Below are positions 43,883-52,982 of a stretch of 64,000 bases of DNA, piece by piece. The stretch covers positions 4,349,001 through 4,413,000 of the forward strand of contig NZ_CP036533.1 of assembly GCF_024585265.1 (NCBI RefSeq), written 5' to 3'. This DNA is from Bradyrhizobium sp. WBAH42. GTDB taxonomy: Bacteria; Pseudomonadota; Alphaproteobacteria; Rhizobiales; Xanthobacteraceae. Below the pieces are notes generated by a model, which saw only the letters and a program-made list of their open reading frames with translations, was not told where the DNA came from and did no database searches. The position numbers and the translations under genes are program-made. The stretch's first letter is position 1. Every line of letters starts with the position of its first letter.

Positions 43883-44658
43883 GAACGTTCGCAGCGACTT
43901 TTTTTTACCTATGTCTGTTCGCCGACGCAGCCGTCGCTCAGACGCCTATCAAAGGAGCAAATGCCATGTTCAATCCGGAGGACATCCGCGCCGTCGCGCC
44001 GGCGCTCGAAGCATACGCGCAGAAATTCGTTATCGGCGATCTCTGGAAGCGGCCGGGCCTTTCTCCGCGAGACCGCAGCATCGTCACAATTGCCGCGCTG
44101 ATCGCGCGCGACCAAACGATCGAACTGCCCCGCTACCTGACTCTCGCGCTCGACAACGGCGTGAAGCCGTCGGAGATCTCGGAGATCATCACGCACCTCG
44201 CCTTCTACACCGGCTGGGCAAACGCGATAAATGCGATCCCCGCGGCGCGGGAGGTGTTCAAGAGCCGCAACATCGGAGCCGATCAGCTCCCGTCCTCCTC
44301 GGGGCCGCAGCTCCCCCTGGACGAAGCGGCAGAGAAGCAGCGGGCCACGCGGGTCGGAGAGCAGTTCGGCCAGTTCACCCCGAGCCTCGTCCAATACACG
44401 ACAGACGCGCTGTTTCGCGATCTCTGGCTGAGGCCGGCGCTCGCGCCGCGCGACCGCAGCCTCGTCACGGTCAGTGCGCTGATCGCGACCGGTCAGGTCG
44501 CGCAGATCACCTATCACCTGAATCGCGCGATGGACAACGGACTGACAAAGGACGACGCCGGCGAGGTGCTCGGCCATCTCGCTTTCTACGCCGGCTGGCC
44601 CAATGCGTTCTCTGCGGCACCTGTCGTCAAGGATGTGATCGAGAAACGCCGGTACTGA
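43879..44658 (+). CDS. Carboxymuconolactone decarboxylase-family protein with two CMD domains
   Basis: A 259-residue protein with two copies of the CMD/AhpD-like fold, each with a [19 protein letters not shown] motif ([14 protein letters not shown] and [13 protein letters not shown]) and a [11 protein letters not shown] or [11 protein letters not shown] helix. The first 21 residues look like a signal peptide ([14 protein letters not shown]), so the long form would be exported. An internal ATG (MFNPEDIR) with AAAGGAG upstream could give a cytoplasmic form. The CxxC of peroxiredoxin-reducing AhpD is absent. It overlaps the MFS gene by 4 bp. It may be a decarboxylase or lactone-opening enzyme. 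Confidence 0.85.
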   Translation: MRTFAATFFYLCLFADAAVAQTPIKGANAMFNPEDIRAVAPALEAYAQKFVIGDLWKRPGLSPRDRSIVTIAALIARDQTIELPRYLTLALDNGVKPSEISEIITHLAFYTGWANAINAIPAAREVFKSRNIGADQLPSSSGPQLPLDEAAEKQRATRVGEQFGQFTPSLVQYTTDALFRDLWLRPALAPRDRSLVTVSALIATGQVAQITYHLNRAMDNGLTKDDAGEVLGHLAFYAGWPNAFSAAPVVKDVIEKRRY

Positions 44659-44668
44659 GGGAGGACGC

Positions 44669-45169
44669 ATGATCTCCCGCCGAGTCGTGCTGATCGCGGG
44701 CGTCGCCGTATCAATGAAAACCACAGCGGCATCGGCACTTGCGCCCGAGCTGCACAAGGAGATTCCAATGGACATCGAAATCAAGAGAAACGGGTCCCGT
44801 CCTTCCCAAAAAGGATCGGAAGACTGGTTTACGGGGAATGTACGCGTCGACGCTCTGTTTCAGGCGCCGGATCCCGCCCGCGTCGGCGCTGGCCAGGTCA
44901 CCTTCGAACCCGGCGCCCGCACCGCCTGGCACACGCATCCGCTCGGTCAGACGCTGATCGTAACCGCTGGGTTGGGCTGGTTACAACGCGAGGGCGGGCC
45001 GGTCGAAGAAGTTCGTCCAGGGGACGTGGTCTGGTTTCCGCCGGGACTGAAGCATTGGCACGGTGCGTCGCCGACGACGGCGATGACCCACATCGCGATA
45101 CAGGAGTCCGCCGGAGGCAGGAACGTCGACTGGATGGAGAAGGTCAGCGACGAGCAATATCGCAAGTGA
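44669..45169 (+). CDS. Cupin-domain protein
   Basis: A 166-residue single-domain cupin with the metal-binding [13 protein letters not shown] motif 1 and [13 protein letters not shown] motif 2. It is like the cupins that accompany CMD-family proteins and the bacterial hydroxynitrile-lyase-like group. The first 25 residues ([13 protein letters not shown] to ASALA) could be a signal peptide, matching the leader of the preceding CMD gene. An internal ATG (MDIEIKRNG) has AAGGAG 7 bases upstream and is a strong alternative start giving about 133 residues. It lies 10 bp after the CMD gene. The metal-dependent activity is not known. Confidence 0.85.
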   Translation: MISRRVVLIAGVAVSMKTTAASALAPELHKEIPMDIEIKRNGSRPSQKGSEDWFTGNVRVDALFQAPDPARVGAGQVTFEPGARTAWHTHPLGQTLIVTAGLGWLQREGGPVEEVRPGDVVWFPPGLKHWHGASPTTAMTHIAIQESAGGRNVDWMEKVSDEQYRK

Positions 45170-45334
45170 TCGGATTCCGCCTGACACCGACCGTCGCGGA
45201 CGGCGGATTCACCGCCCACTGAGCGCGGGGACCGCATCGTTGGTTGTTTCACGCCTGATCGTTACGGACTGAGGGTTTGGCCAGCCGTCGTGGGAAGCAA
45301 AGAGCAGAACACCAAGTCCGCTAGGGAGAACAGG

Positions 45335-45688
45335 TTGGACACGAAGCAGCTCTTGATGATTGGTGTTTCACTGCTGGCTTCTGCAGCAGCAGGACCCGCG
45401 CTTGGCCAGGAAAAGCAAGAGCAGTATATCCAGGTCGCGGAAATCGAAATCGATCCTTCGCAAATCGACGCCTACAGGACCGCGGTCAAGGAACACATCG
45501 AGATGGCCGTCCGGGTCGAGCCCGGCGTCCTGACGCTTTATGCGGTTTCTGACAAGGACGATCCCAGTAAGGTGAAGGTGTTCGAGATCTATCGGGATGG
45601 AGAGGCCTATGTACGGAAATACGCGACCCCAACCTCTCGTGATGATGCGCTGTTGGAGCAAAATCTCCCACGCATCGAAGCCCGTTAG
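45335..45688 (+). CDS. Antibiotic-biosynthesis-monooxygenase-like (quinol monooxygenase) protein with replaced C-terminus
   Basis: A 117-residue protein. Residues 1-25 look like a signal peptide (LLMIGVSLLASAAAGPALG). The ABM core is recognisable in VAEIEIDPSQIDAYRTAVKEH and LTLYAVSDKDDPSKVKVFEIY with YRDGEAYVRKY. The normal C-terminal strand and helix are missing: after YATP the reading runs into DNA that is the antisense of a truncated integrase gene. TTG is preferred as start because AGGGAGAA lies just upstream; a GTG 45 bp earlier is possible. The protein is probably damaged or altered. The junction lies near 45609-45630. Confidence 0.6.
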   Translation: MDTKQLLMIGVSLLASAAAGPALGQEKQEQYIQVAEIEIDPSQIDAYRTAVKEHIEMAVRVEPGVLTLYAVSDKDDPSKVKVFEIYRDGEAYVRKYATPTSRDDALLEQNLPRIEAR

Positions 45689-46450
45689 GTTGAGTAGCGG
45701 CACTTTCTGATCGTTGCCGTCTTTAGCTCGCGGATCCTTGCGGTCGCGGATGATGAGTACCCGCGTTTTCAGATCTACGTCCGGCCAATCTGGACGGCAT
45801 ATTTCCTCCTGTCGCATCGTTGTCGCGACCGCATACCGAACGATCCGACCCATCGGAATGACCTGTCGAGGATTGGTCTCAAAGTACTCGATAAGCTCGC
45901 CGAGCTCATCTTCGGTTGGGCGTCGGTCCCGCTCTTCCGAGTTGCCCACAAGGCCTAAATGCTTCATCGCGTATCGCGCTAATCGAACCTCTTCGGCCGA
46001 GATTTCAATGCCGTGAACGGCTGAAGCGTGCGTAGCGACGGTTCTGATAAAGGAGAAGTCGATTGCCAACGTAGCTGGACCGGCACCTTCCTTCGCGCGC
46101 TGGCGGCCAAATTCGATAAGCCGCTCGCGATTGAGCTTGGGCAATTTTACTGTCCCCAAGGCTTCCTTTAGTGCCTCTAACACTGCGGCCTTGGAGCGGC
46201 GGGGAGGGCGGCCGACCTCCTGCATGTCCTCGATGTGCAGATCGATGATGTCGCCGAAGGTTTTGGCTTGGACCGCGGCGCGGGGCTTCGGCGATCCACT
46301 GCGGTCGATATTGCGCTCCATGTCGAGCGCCCAGTCTTCGCCGTCCTTGCGCCGGCGGAAGGTCTCTGACACGTAACGGTTCTTGCGGCGGACCTGGACG
46401 CGCCAGTTCCCGGAAGGCAATTGAGTGAAGCTGGCCACGGCCGTGTGCAC
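45609..46450 (-). pseudogene. Tyrosine-type integrase truncated at its C-terminus
   Basis: About 280 residues of a phage/island tyrosine recombinase remain. The N-terminal arm-binding region (LPSGNWRVQVRRKNRYVSETF), the core-binding domain and the first catalytic residue (ATTMRQEEICRPDW) with the beta-strand Lys (RDRKDPRAKDG) are present. The reading then reaches RVFPY and the HxxR, H/W and catalytic Tyr are missing, replaced by antisense of the monooxygenase gene. It starts at GTG. Its start faces dusA 123 bp away, the position typical of integrases of elements inserted in dusA. It cannot catalyse recombination. Confidence 0.8.
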
Positions 46451-46535
46451 TCCCCAATTCGTGTGCGCTACGTGTGCACTGAGAGGTCAAAACAGGTACA
46501 AACGTGTGCAATTTCGACTAGTTTGGAGTGCACAT
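46443..46535 (+). repeat. GTGTGCAC-type repeats between integrase and dusA
   Basis: Copies lie at 46443 (GTGTGCAC), 46461 (GTGTGCGC), 46472 (GTGTGCAC) and 46504 (GTGTGCAA), with a half-like AGTGCACA at 46528. The 46461/46472 pair is spaced 11 bp, one helical turn. A similar pair occurs at 26719/26730. They look like arm-type binding sites for the integrase or an operator controlling it. The copy at 46443 overlaps the integrase start codon. Confidence 0.5.
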
Positions 46536-46573
46536 GTTCCGGGTTCATCCCATTGAGAACATAAGGTAAATCA

Positions 46574-47566
46574 TTGAAATCGCAAGACTATCGCTTTTCT
46601 GTGGCTCCGATGATGGATTGGACTGACCGGCACTGCCGGGTGTTCCACCGTCACCTGACGCGGCGGGGATTGCTCTACACGGAGATGCTGACGACCGGCG
46701 CGATCATTCATGGCGACCGGGAACGGCTGCTTGGGTTCGACGCGGTCGAGCACCCCGTGGCGCTTCAGCTTGGCGGGTCGGATCCGCGCGAGCTCGCGCT
46801 GGCGGCACGTATCGGCGAGGACTTCGGTTATGACGAGATCAATCTCAATGTCGGCTGCCCGTCGGATCGTGTGAAGGATGGCCGTTTCGGCGCCTGCCTC
46901 ATGGCTGAGCCGGAGCTGGTGGCGAGGTGCGTTGACGCCATGAAGCGCGTGGTCGCCGTTCCCGTCACGGTGAAGTGTCGCATCGGCATCGACGATCAGG
47001 ATCCGGAGGTCGCGCTCGATGCGCTGGCGCGTGCGGTGGTCGCCGCAGGCTGCGATGCGTTGATCGTGCACGCCCGCAAGGCCTGGCTCAACGGCCTGTC
47101 GCCGAAGGAGAACCGCGATATCCCGCCGCTCGACTATGATCGCGTCTACCGGCTCAAGCGCGCGATGCCCGATGTGCCCGTCATCATCAACGGCGGCGTT
47201 CGCAGCATCGACGAGGCAAAGGCGCATCTTGCCCATGTCGACGGCGTGATGCTCGGCCGCGCCGCCTATCAGGAGCCGTGGCGGCTGCTCGCGGTCGATG
47301 CCGAGATCTTCGGCAGGCCGGCGCCGCACGCGACCATGCAGGACGCGCTCGAGGCGATGATGCCCTACATCGAGGAGCAACTCGCGCACGGCACCCGGCT
47401 GCACGCCATCACGCGACATTTCGTCGGCGCCTTCCACGCGGTGCCCGGGGCGCGCGCCTTCCGCCGACATCTGGCCGAGCAGGGTGTGAAGCCGGGGGCA
47501 GGTCTCGACGTGCTGCGCGAAGCGATCATGCGTGTTGGTGTCCGCGCGCCGGCCGAGGCGGCGTAA
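46574..47566 (+). CDS. dusA: tRNA-dihydrouridine(20/20a) synthase DusA
   Basis: A 330-residue FMN enzyme that reduces uridine 20/20a in the tRNA D-loop. RFSVAPMMDWTDRHCR, LLYTEM and the catalytic cysteine C95 in LNVGCPSDRV are diagnostic, as are HARKAWLNGLSPKENR and INGGVRS. The start is TTG with AAGG 7 bases upstream. The 5' end of dusA is a known insertion hotspot for prophages and islands; a truncated integrase lies immediately upstream, so the ribosome-binding site and first dozen codons may be island-derived and reconstitute the gene. It ends 5 bp from a convergent protease gene. Confidence 0.95.
   Translation: MKSQDYRFSVAPMMDWTDRHCRVFHRHLTRRGLLYTEMLTTGAIIHGDRERLLGFDAVEHPVALQLGGSDPRELALAARIGEDFGYDEINLNVGCPSDRVKDGRFGACLMAEPELVARCVDAMKRVVAVPVTVKCRIGIDDQDPEVALDALARAVVAAGCDALIVHARKAWLNGLSPKENRDIPPLDYDRVYRLKRAMPDVPVIINGGVRSIDEAKAHLAHVDGVMLGRAAYQEPWRLLAVDAEIFGRPAPHATMQDALEAMMPYIEEQLAHGTRLHAITRHFVGAFHAVPGARAFRRHLAEQGVKPGAGLDVLREAIMRVGVRAPAEAA
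46611..46622 (+). other. Candidate right attachment core inside dusA
   Basis: TGATGGATTGGA encodes part of the conserved MMDWT segment of DusA and is repeated identically, same orientation, at 26670-26681 in non-coding DNA. Integrases of the dusA-specific group use a site in this part of the gene. Assignment as attachment core is inferred. Confidence 0.4.
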
Positions 47567-47571
47567 GTCAG

Positions 47572-48126
47572 CTAGTCGACCGCCGCACGCGCGCGACGGT
47601 GGTTGCCCTGCAGCTCCGGATAGCCGGTCAGCATCAACGTGTCGGCGCGTACGCCCCAGCTTTCCAGGCGGTCGAGGAAGCTCATGCCGAGCAGATTGGT
47701 CTTCATCTGGCCGCGCTGCACGACGAGGGCCGGCACCGACTTCTCGACCAGCTTGCCGACGGAGAGACGGTCGAGCGTGAGCCGGGCCGCCTTGGTGTGG
47801 CCGCCCGCGGTCTCGAGGTCGACGTCATATTCAAGCATCTCGAGCGGCAGCCCGATCGCCTTTGCGGTTTCCCATGTCAGCACCACCGACGTCGCTCCGG
47901 TATCGATCACCATCGGTGCAGTGACGCCGTTGATCTTCGCACGCAGCGTGAATTCGCCGCCCTGGCCGCGCGGGATCTGCACGGCTGGGGCCGGGGAGGC
48001 GGCTTGTGCGCGAAAAATGTGCGATACCTTGTGGCCGGCGCGCGCGATCTGGTCGGGATCACCATAGGCGACGACGGCACCCGCCGTGCCGGCGAGCATG
48101 ATCAGGACGAGCAGGAAGCGGATCAT
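47572..48126 (-). CDS. Clan AA retropepsin-like aspartic protease (TIGR02281 type)
   Basis: A 184-residue protein with an N-terminal membrane anchor or signal (FLLVLIMLAGTAGAVVA) and a single retropepsin-like domain containing VIDTGATSVVL (catalytic D75) and the closing NLLGMSFLDRL. It should dimerise in the periplasm. It lies 28 bp after a DUF1289 gene on the same strand, so the pair is probably co-transcribed. The substrate is unknown. Confidence 0.9.
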   Translation of the reverse strand: MIRFLLVLIMLAGTAGAVVAYGDPDQIARAGHKVSHIFRAQAASPAPAVQIPRGQGGEFTLRAKINGVTAPMVIDTGATSVVLTWETAKAIGLPLEMLEYDVDLETAGGHTKAARLTLDRLSVGKLVEKSVPALVVQRGQMKTNLLGMSFLDRLESWGVRADTLMLTGYPELQGNHRRARAAVD

Positions 48127-48154
48127 CGCGCGCCTCCAAGGGCACGCAGGCGGA

Positions 48155-48358
48155 TCAGATGTGTTTTGGAGATCCCGCGACCGGCACCAGTCCAGCTTCC
48201 GTCATGCGCTCCGGCAAGAGGGCCATGATCGCGAGCCGGTCTGCGCTTTCCATGGCGTGCCAGCGCGCGATCTCGGGCAAGGTGCGGCCGCAGCCGAAGC
48301 ACAGCTTGGTCTTGGGATCCATCATGCAGACGGCGACGCACGGCGTTTCTTTGCTCAT
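48155..48358 (-). CDS. DUF1289-family cysteine-rich small protein
   Basis: A 67-residue protein with PCVAVCMMDPKTKLCFGCGRT: four cysteines (C7, C11, C20, C23) in the DUF1289 pattern, followed by EIARWHAM. It probably binds zinc or an iron-sulfur centre. The start at MSKET is the family position; a frame extension of 12 codons upstream is not conserved-looking. It precedes the clan AA protease gene. Function is not known. Confidence 0.88.
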   Translation of the reverse strand: MSKETPCVAVCMMDPKTKLCFGCGRTLPEIARWHAMESADRLAIMALLPERMTEAGLVPVAGSPKHI

Positions 48359-48402
48359 ACGGACATAGTGAGGGATGGTCGGGCATGTCTGCAAGCATCT
48401 CG

Positions 48403-50001
48403 TTAAGAGCCTGTGCCAGCACTCATGATCGGCTTGTGGCGCGGCCGGCGCTTCTCGTCCGGCACAACGGAGCTCTCCGGCTGGAGCGGCGGAGAATCGT
48501 CCGAGAGCGGCGCAAGCGCACTCATCACGCGCTCCGGCGGGAACGTGACGATCACCTCGGTGCCGATGCGCAGCTTCGATTTCAGCGTGAACGTGCCGCC
48601 GTGCAGGTCAATCAGGTTCTTGGCGATCGGCAGGCCGAGGCCGGCGCCCTGTTCGGCCGACTTGATCGAATTGGAACCCTGGCCGAACGAGGCGAGCACG
48701 ACCGGGATCTCGTCCTCAGGGATGCCGGAACCGGAATCCCTCACCGAGAGATATTGTCCGCCGGAGGCGGTCCAGCCGGCCTTGAGCCAGATCTCGCCGC
48801 CTTGCGGGGTGAACTTGATCGAGTTGGAGAGCAGGTTGAGCACGACCTGGCGGATCGCGCGCTCGTCGGCCCAGAGCCGCGGCATGGCCTGCTCGAACAC
48901 TTCGTGGATGGTGATGCCGCGGCTCGAGGCACGCAGCTTCATCAGATGATGGCAGTCGGCGACGATGCCGATCAGGGACACCGCTTCTTCGTTGAGCTCG
49001 TAGCGGCCGGCCTCGATCCGCGACAGATCGAGGATCTCGTTGATGAGGTTGAGCAGGTGCACGCCGGAATTATGGATGTCGGCGGAATATTCCTTGTAGA
49101 CCGGCACGGCATGCGCGCCGAAAATCTCGCTCTTCATCACCTCGGAGAAGCCGAGGATGGCGTTCAGCGGTGTCCGCAGCTCGTGGCTCATCTGCGCGAG
49201 GAAGCGCGACTTGGCGACGTTGGCGGCTTCGGCGCGGTGGCGCGCTTCGTCCGAGATTGCCTTGGCCTGCTCCAGCTCGCCGATCAGCGCGTCCTTCTCC
49301 GCGCGCGCTTCCAGCGTGGCGAAGGTGGAGGAGTGCAGGCGATGCGCCAGCAGGACGAAATAGCCTTCGGCGGCGAGGGCCAGCGCTGCCAGGATGTAAT
49401 TGTCCAGCGAGCCGGTCGTGACGAAGCTCAGCGCCATCGCCACCGCGACCGGCGCCGTGGCAGCAAGGGCTGCGATCGGCAGATTGGCCGCGAGCATGCT
49501 CGATACTGCGATCACCAGCAGCATCAGGAACATCATCAGCGTTTCCGTGACCATGTCGAGCACGGGATGGATCAGGATCGCCATCCAGCACAGACCATAG
49601 AGCAGGTCGAGCACGACGAAGCGCGTCCGCCATGCGCGCGTCGCGGCCGGCGAGGCCGGCTCGGTCAGGAAGCGCCGGCAACTGCGGATCATGGCGCTAT
49701 GGATGCAGAGCATGCCGGCGGTCCAGGCCGCGGCCGGGATCGGTTGCATCCACAGCCCGAACAGTACGCCGGTCGCCACCACCAGCAGCATCACGACATA
49801 GGAGGCAGACAGCCGGGTCTGGGCGTATTGCCGCAGCATCTCGGCGTCGAACGCCGGCCGGGTTCCACTGGTCGACGTTAACTTGTCGCGCGCCTCGCGC
49901 ACCCGCTGCGCCGCAGCCCTTCGGCTGCTCGCCGATGGCACGCTCACCGGCTCGGCCGGAAGCTGCACGACCTCAGGCTTTTCAGCGGGGTTACTCATCA
50001 A
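48403..50001 (-). CDS. Membrane sensor histidine kinase (PleC/DivJ-like)
   Basis: A 532-residue kinase. Residues 1-60 are cytoplasmic and polar, 66-220 hold about six membrane segments, and a short coiled coil at 225-260 leads to the H-box with H273 (AQMSHELRTPLNAILGFSEVM). ATP-binding boxes are NLLSNSIKFTPQGG (N), DSGSGIPEDEIP (G1) and GAGLGLPIAK (G2). The style matches alphaproteobacterial cell-cycle/envelope kinases. It has no adjacent response regulator gene, so its partner is elsewhere. The sensed signal probably involves the membrane part. Confidence 0.9.
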   Translation of the reverse strand: MMSNPAEKPEVVQLPAEPVSVPSASSRRAAAQRVREARDKLTSTSGTRPAFDAEMLRQYAQTRLSASYVVMLLVVATGVLFGLWMQPIPAAAWTAGMLCIHSAMIRSCRRFLTEPASPAATRAWRTRFVVLDLLYGLCWMAILIHPVLDMVTETLMMFLMLLVIAVSSMLAANLPIAALAATAPVAVAMALSFVTTGSLDNYILAALALAAEGYFVLLAHRLHSSTFATLEARAEKDALIGELEQAKAISDEARHRAEAANVAKSRFLAQMSHELRTPLNAILGFSEVMKSEIFGAHAVPVYKEYSADIHNSGVHLLNLINEILDLSRIEAGRYELNEEAVSLIGIVADCHHLMKLRASSRGITIHEVFEQAMPRLWADERAIRQVVLNLLSNSIKFTPQGGEIWLKAGWTASGGQYLSVRDSGSGIPEDEIPVVLASFGQGSNSIKSAEQGAGLGLPIAKNLIDLHGGTFTLKSKLRIGTEVIVTFPPERVMSALAPLSDDSPPLQPESSVVPDEKRRPRHKPIMSAGTGS

Positions 50002-50136
50002 GCAACACGGATTCCTGCCCGCGCCGGACGCGGGCTTTCTGCATTGTCTATCTCTGGCAAGAAATCCTTAAGAGCTGACTTAAGGAGCTAAAGAATTACG
50101 TTAACCCGGCGTTAATTTGGATCCCGCCGGTGCCGC

Positions 50137-51414
50137 TCAATGCAGCGCCGCGTACTGCGCGATGTAGACCATCGCTCCCGTCAGATAGCCCACGAGTGCG
50201 GGGCCTGCGATGCGGCGGGCGTACCAGAAGAACTCGATCTTCTCGAGTCCCATTGCGGCAACGCCTGCGGCGGAGCCGATGATCAGGATCGAGCCGCCGG
50301 TGCCGGCGCAATAGGCGATGAACTCCCAGATGAAGCTGTCGGGGGGATAATGCGCGAGGTCGTACATGCCCATGGTCGCGGCGACCAGCGGCACGTTGTC
50401 GATGACGGCGCTGAGCAGGCCGAGCAAGACGACGATCACGTCCTCGCGGCCGATCGCGGTGTCCAGCCAGCGCGCAAGCATCGACAGCAGGCCGGCATGC
50501 TCGAGGCAGGCGACCGCGAGCAGGATGCCGACGAAGAACACGACCGAGCTCATATCGATCCGAGTCAGCGCGTGCACCAGCGTAAGAGGCTTGCGCACGT
50601 GTTCCTCCTTGTGGCGATGCACGATTTCGCCGACCAGCCAGAGCACGCCGAGTCCAAACAGGATGCCCATGAAGGGCGCCAGATGCGTGACCGCCTTGAA
50701 CGCCGGCACCGCGATCAGTGTGCCGAGGCCGAGATAGAACATCAGGTTGCGCTCGAACCGGCCGACGGCGAGCAGTCCGTTATCTTTCGGCGGCGATGCG
50801 ATGCTCTTGCCCCTGAGCGAGAAGCTGATGAAGACGAGCGGCACCAGCAGATTGAGCAGCGAGGGCAGGAACACCGCGCTCATGATCTTGACCGGCGAGA
50901 TCTGCCCGCCGATCCACAACATGGTCGTGGTGACGTCGCCGATCACGGTCCAGGCGCCGCCGGCATTGGCGGCAATGACGATGAGGGAGGCGAACAGCAG
51001 ACGGTCGTCGCGGCGGGCGATCAGCTTCTGGATCAGCGAGATCATGACGATCGTGGTCGTCAGATTATCCAGAATCGCGCTGAGGAAGAACGTCACGAAG
51101 CCGATCAGCCAGATCAGCGTGACCTGGCTCGTGGTGCGGATCAGAGAGGTGATGACCTCGAAGCCGTCATGAGCGTCGATCACCTCGACGATAGTCATGG
51201 CGCAGATCAAGAAGAAGACGATCTGCGCGGTGGAGCCGACGGACTCGTCGAGCTGGCGGCCGACCAGCGCGTGGTCGCCGGTTGCGACCGCGTAGATGGT
51301 CCACAGCAGCCCCGCGCCGAGCAGCGCCGTAGCGCTCTTGTTGACGCGAAGCGGGTGCTCGAGCGCGATCGCCGCATAGGCGAGGACGAAGATGGCGGCG
51401 ATCGCGATCAGCAA
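50137..51414 (-). CDS. NhaD-type sodium/proton antiporter
   Basis: A 425-residue ion-transporter-superfamily protein with about 12 membrane segments. NhaD/ArsB-like marks are LSAILDNLTTTIVMISLI and IVIAANAGGAWTVIGDVTTTMLW in the first half, and VIDNVPLVAA with AYCAGTGGSILIIGSAAGV in the second half, an inverted repeat. It exchanges Na+ (or Li+) for protons across the inner membrane. It lies 22 bp downstream of the beta-hydroxyacid dehydrogenase gene. Confidence 0.88.
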   Translation of the reverse strand: MLIAIAAIFVLAYAAIALEHPLRVNKSATALLGAGLLWTIYAVATGDHALVGRQLDESVGSTAQIVFFLICAMTIVEVIDAHDGFEVITSLIRTTSQVTLIWLIGFVTFFLSAILDNLTTTIVMISLIQKLIARRDDRLLFASLIVIAANAGGAWTVIGDVTTTMLWIGGQISPVKIMSAVFLPSLLNLLVPLVFISFSLRGKSIASPPKDNGLLAVGRFERNLMFYLGLGTLIAVPAFKAVTHLAPFMGILFGLGVLWLVGEIVHRHKEEHVRKPLTLVHALTRIDMSSVVFFVGILLAVACLEHAGLLSMLARWLDTAIGREDVIVVLLGLLSAVIDNVPLVAATMGMYDLAHYPPDSFIWEFIAYCAGTGGSILIIGSAAGVAAMGLEKIEFFWYARRIAGPALVGYLTGAMVYIAQYAALH

Positions 51415-51436
51415 GGTCGTTTCAGGTGGTCAGCTA

Positions 51437-52309
51437 TCAGCGATTAAGGCGTGCGAGCAGGCTCGACGTATCCCAGCGCTTGCCGCCCATCTTCTCGACC
51501 TCGGCATAGAACTGATCGACCAGCGCCGTGACGGGCAGGCTGGCGCCGTTGCGGCGGGCTTCTGCCAGCGAGATCGAGAGGTCCTTGCGCATCCATTCGA
51601 CGGCGAAGCCGAAATCGTACTTGTCCTCGTTCATCGTCTTGTAGCGATTTTCCATCTGCCAGGACTGGGCAGCCCCTTTCGAGATGGTCTCGATCACGGC
51701 GGCGACGTCGAGGCCGCTCTTCTTGGCGAAATGGATGCCCTCGGAGAGACCCTGCACCAGACCGGCGATGCAGATCTGGTTGACCATCTTGGTCAGCTGA
51801 CCGCTTCCGGCGGGGCCGAGCAGCTTGCACATCCGGGCATAGGCGCCCGTGATGATCGGCTCGGCGCCGGAATAGGCATCCTCCGCGCCGCCGCACATCA
51901 CCGTCAGAACACCGTTCTCGGCGCCGGCCTGGCCGCCGGAGACGGGGGCGTCGACGAATTTGAAGCCGGCCTTGGTGGCAGCCGCATCCAGCTCACGTGC
52001 GACCTCGGCAGAGGCCGTGGTGTGGTCGACGAAGGTCGCACCCTTCCTCATGCCGGCGAACGCGCCGTCGGGGCCGATTGTGACCGCGCGCAGATCGTTG
52101 TCGTTGCCGACGCAGCACATCACGAAATCCTGCCCCTCGGCGGCGGCCTTCGGCGTCGGTGCGGTCTTGCCGCCGAACTTGTCCGCCCATTCCTTCGCCT
52201 TGGCCGCGGTCCGGTTGTAGACGGTGACCTCATGGCCCCCTTTTTTCACGAGGTGTCCGGCCATGGGGAAGCCCATCACGCCAAGACCGAGGAAAGCGAC
52301 TTTAGCCAT
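51437..52309 (-). CDS. Beta-hydroxyacid dehydrogenase (3-hydroxyisobutyrate dehydrogenase/tartronate semialdehyde reductase type)
   Basis: A 290-residue NAD(P)-dependent enzyme. The cofactor loop is FLGLGVMGFPMAGHLVK, the substrate loop VDAPVSGGQAGAENGVLT, and the catalytic Lys is in GSGQLTKMVNQ. AAGG lies about 10 bases before the ATG at MAKVAF, which also matches the family start; the open frame upstream is not coding-like. The substrate, among 3-hydroxyisobutyrate, tartronate semialdehyde and related acids, cannot be fixed from sequence. Confidence 0.9.
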   Translation of the reverse strand: MAKVAFLGLGVMGFPMAGHLVKKGGHEVTVYNRTAAKAKEWADKFGGKTAPTPKAAAEGQDFVMCCVGNDNDLRAVTIGPDGAFAGMRKGATFVDHTTASAEVARELDAAATKAGFKFVDAPVSGGQAGAENGVLTVMCGGAEDAYSGAEPIITGAYARMCKLLGPAGSGQLTKMVNQICIAGLVQGLSEGIHFAKKSGLDVAAVIETISKGAAQSWQMENRYKTMNEDKYDFGFAVEWMRKDLSISLAEARRNGASLPVTALVDQFYAEVEKMGGKRWDTSSLLARLNR

Positions 52310-52491
52310 TGTGGTACCTTGTCCGTAGTTTGGGTTTACGGTTCTTGCCAGGCGAGGGATGCCTGGGTTCCGCGGCGGGGCGGATCGGAGGCGCACCATA
52401 AACCCTTGAGGCCAGAGGGCAACGGCTTCGTTTGGCGGCCTGCTGTGCTAGGCTGGCGGCCCCAAGGACTTCAAAACAAGGGAGCGAGAGC

Positions 52492-52929
52492 ATGGGCGGC
52501 GTGAGCGTGGGCATCCTCGATCATTTCAACATCCGGACCCGGAATCTGGCCGAGACCGTCCGCTTCTACGAAGACGTGCTGGGCCTCGAAAAAGGCGCAC
52601 GGCCGAATTTCGCCTTCCCGGGCGCCTGGATGTACAGCGAGGGCAGGCCGGTGGTGCACCTCGTCGACATTTCTCCGACCGCCGAGCCACAAAAGCCGGA
52701 TTCCGGCGTTGTCCACCATGTCGCCTTCGCCAGCCGCGGCTTTGACGGCATGAAACAGCGGCTGGCGTCAAAGGGGATGAAGTTCGAGTCCCGCCAGGTG
52801 CCCGGCGGCGATCTCTGGCAGATCTTCGTCCACGACCCCAACGGGGTCATGATCGAGCTGAACTACGAGGCCGCCCGGGAGCAGGGGGCGGCGCCTGCCG
52901 AAAGGGCTGACGATATCGGCAGGCAGTAG
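52492..52929 (+). CDS. VOC/glyoxalase-family protein
   Basis: A 145-residue protein with the paired beta-alpha-beta modules of the vicinal oxygen chelate fold: LDHFNIRTRNLAETVRFYE (first metal His), VVHHVAFASRGF (second), and PNGVMIELNY (metal Glu). AGGGAGCGAG precedes the ATG. It stands between the divergent beta-hydroxyacid dehydrogenase and the downstream Mrp gene. It could be a lactoylglutathione-lyase-like enzyme or a dioxygenase; the reaction is open. Confidence 0.85.
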   Translation: MGGVSVGILDHFNIRTRNLAETVRFYEDVLGLEKGARPNFAFPGAWMYSEGRPVVHLVDISPTAEPQKPDSGVVHHVAFASRGFDGMKQRLASKGMKFESRQVPGGDLWQIFVHDPNGVMIELNYEAAREQGAAPAERADDIGRQ

Positions 52930-52982
52930 CCTTTTGGGCGTTTCCGCTCTAATGGGGCATCCTCAACTCCAGGAGATGCGCT

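Noticed and set aside
45368..45608. Continuation of the integrase reading frame past RVFPY
   Set aside because: The residues are antisense of the monooxygenase-like gene and match no recombinase motif, so I ended the integrase remnant before them.
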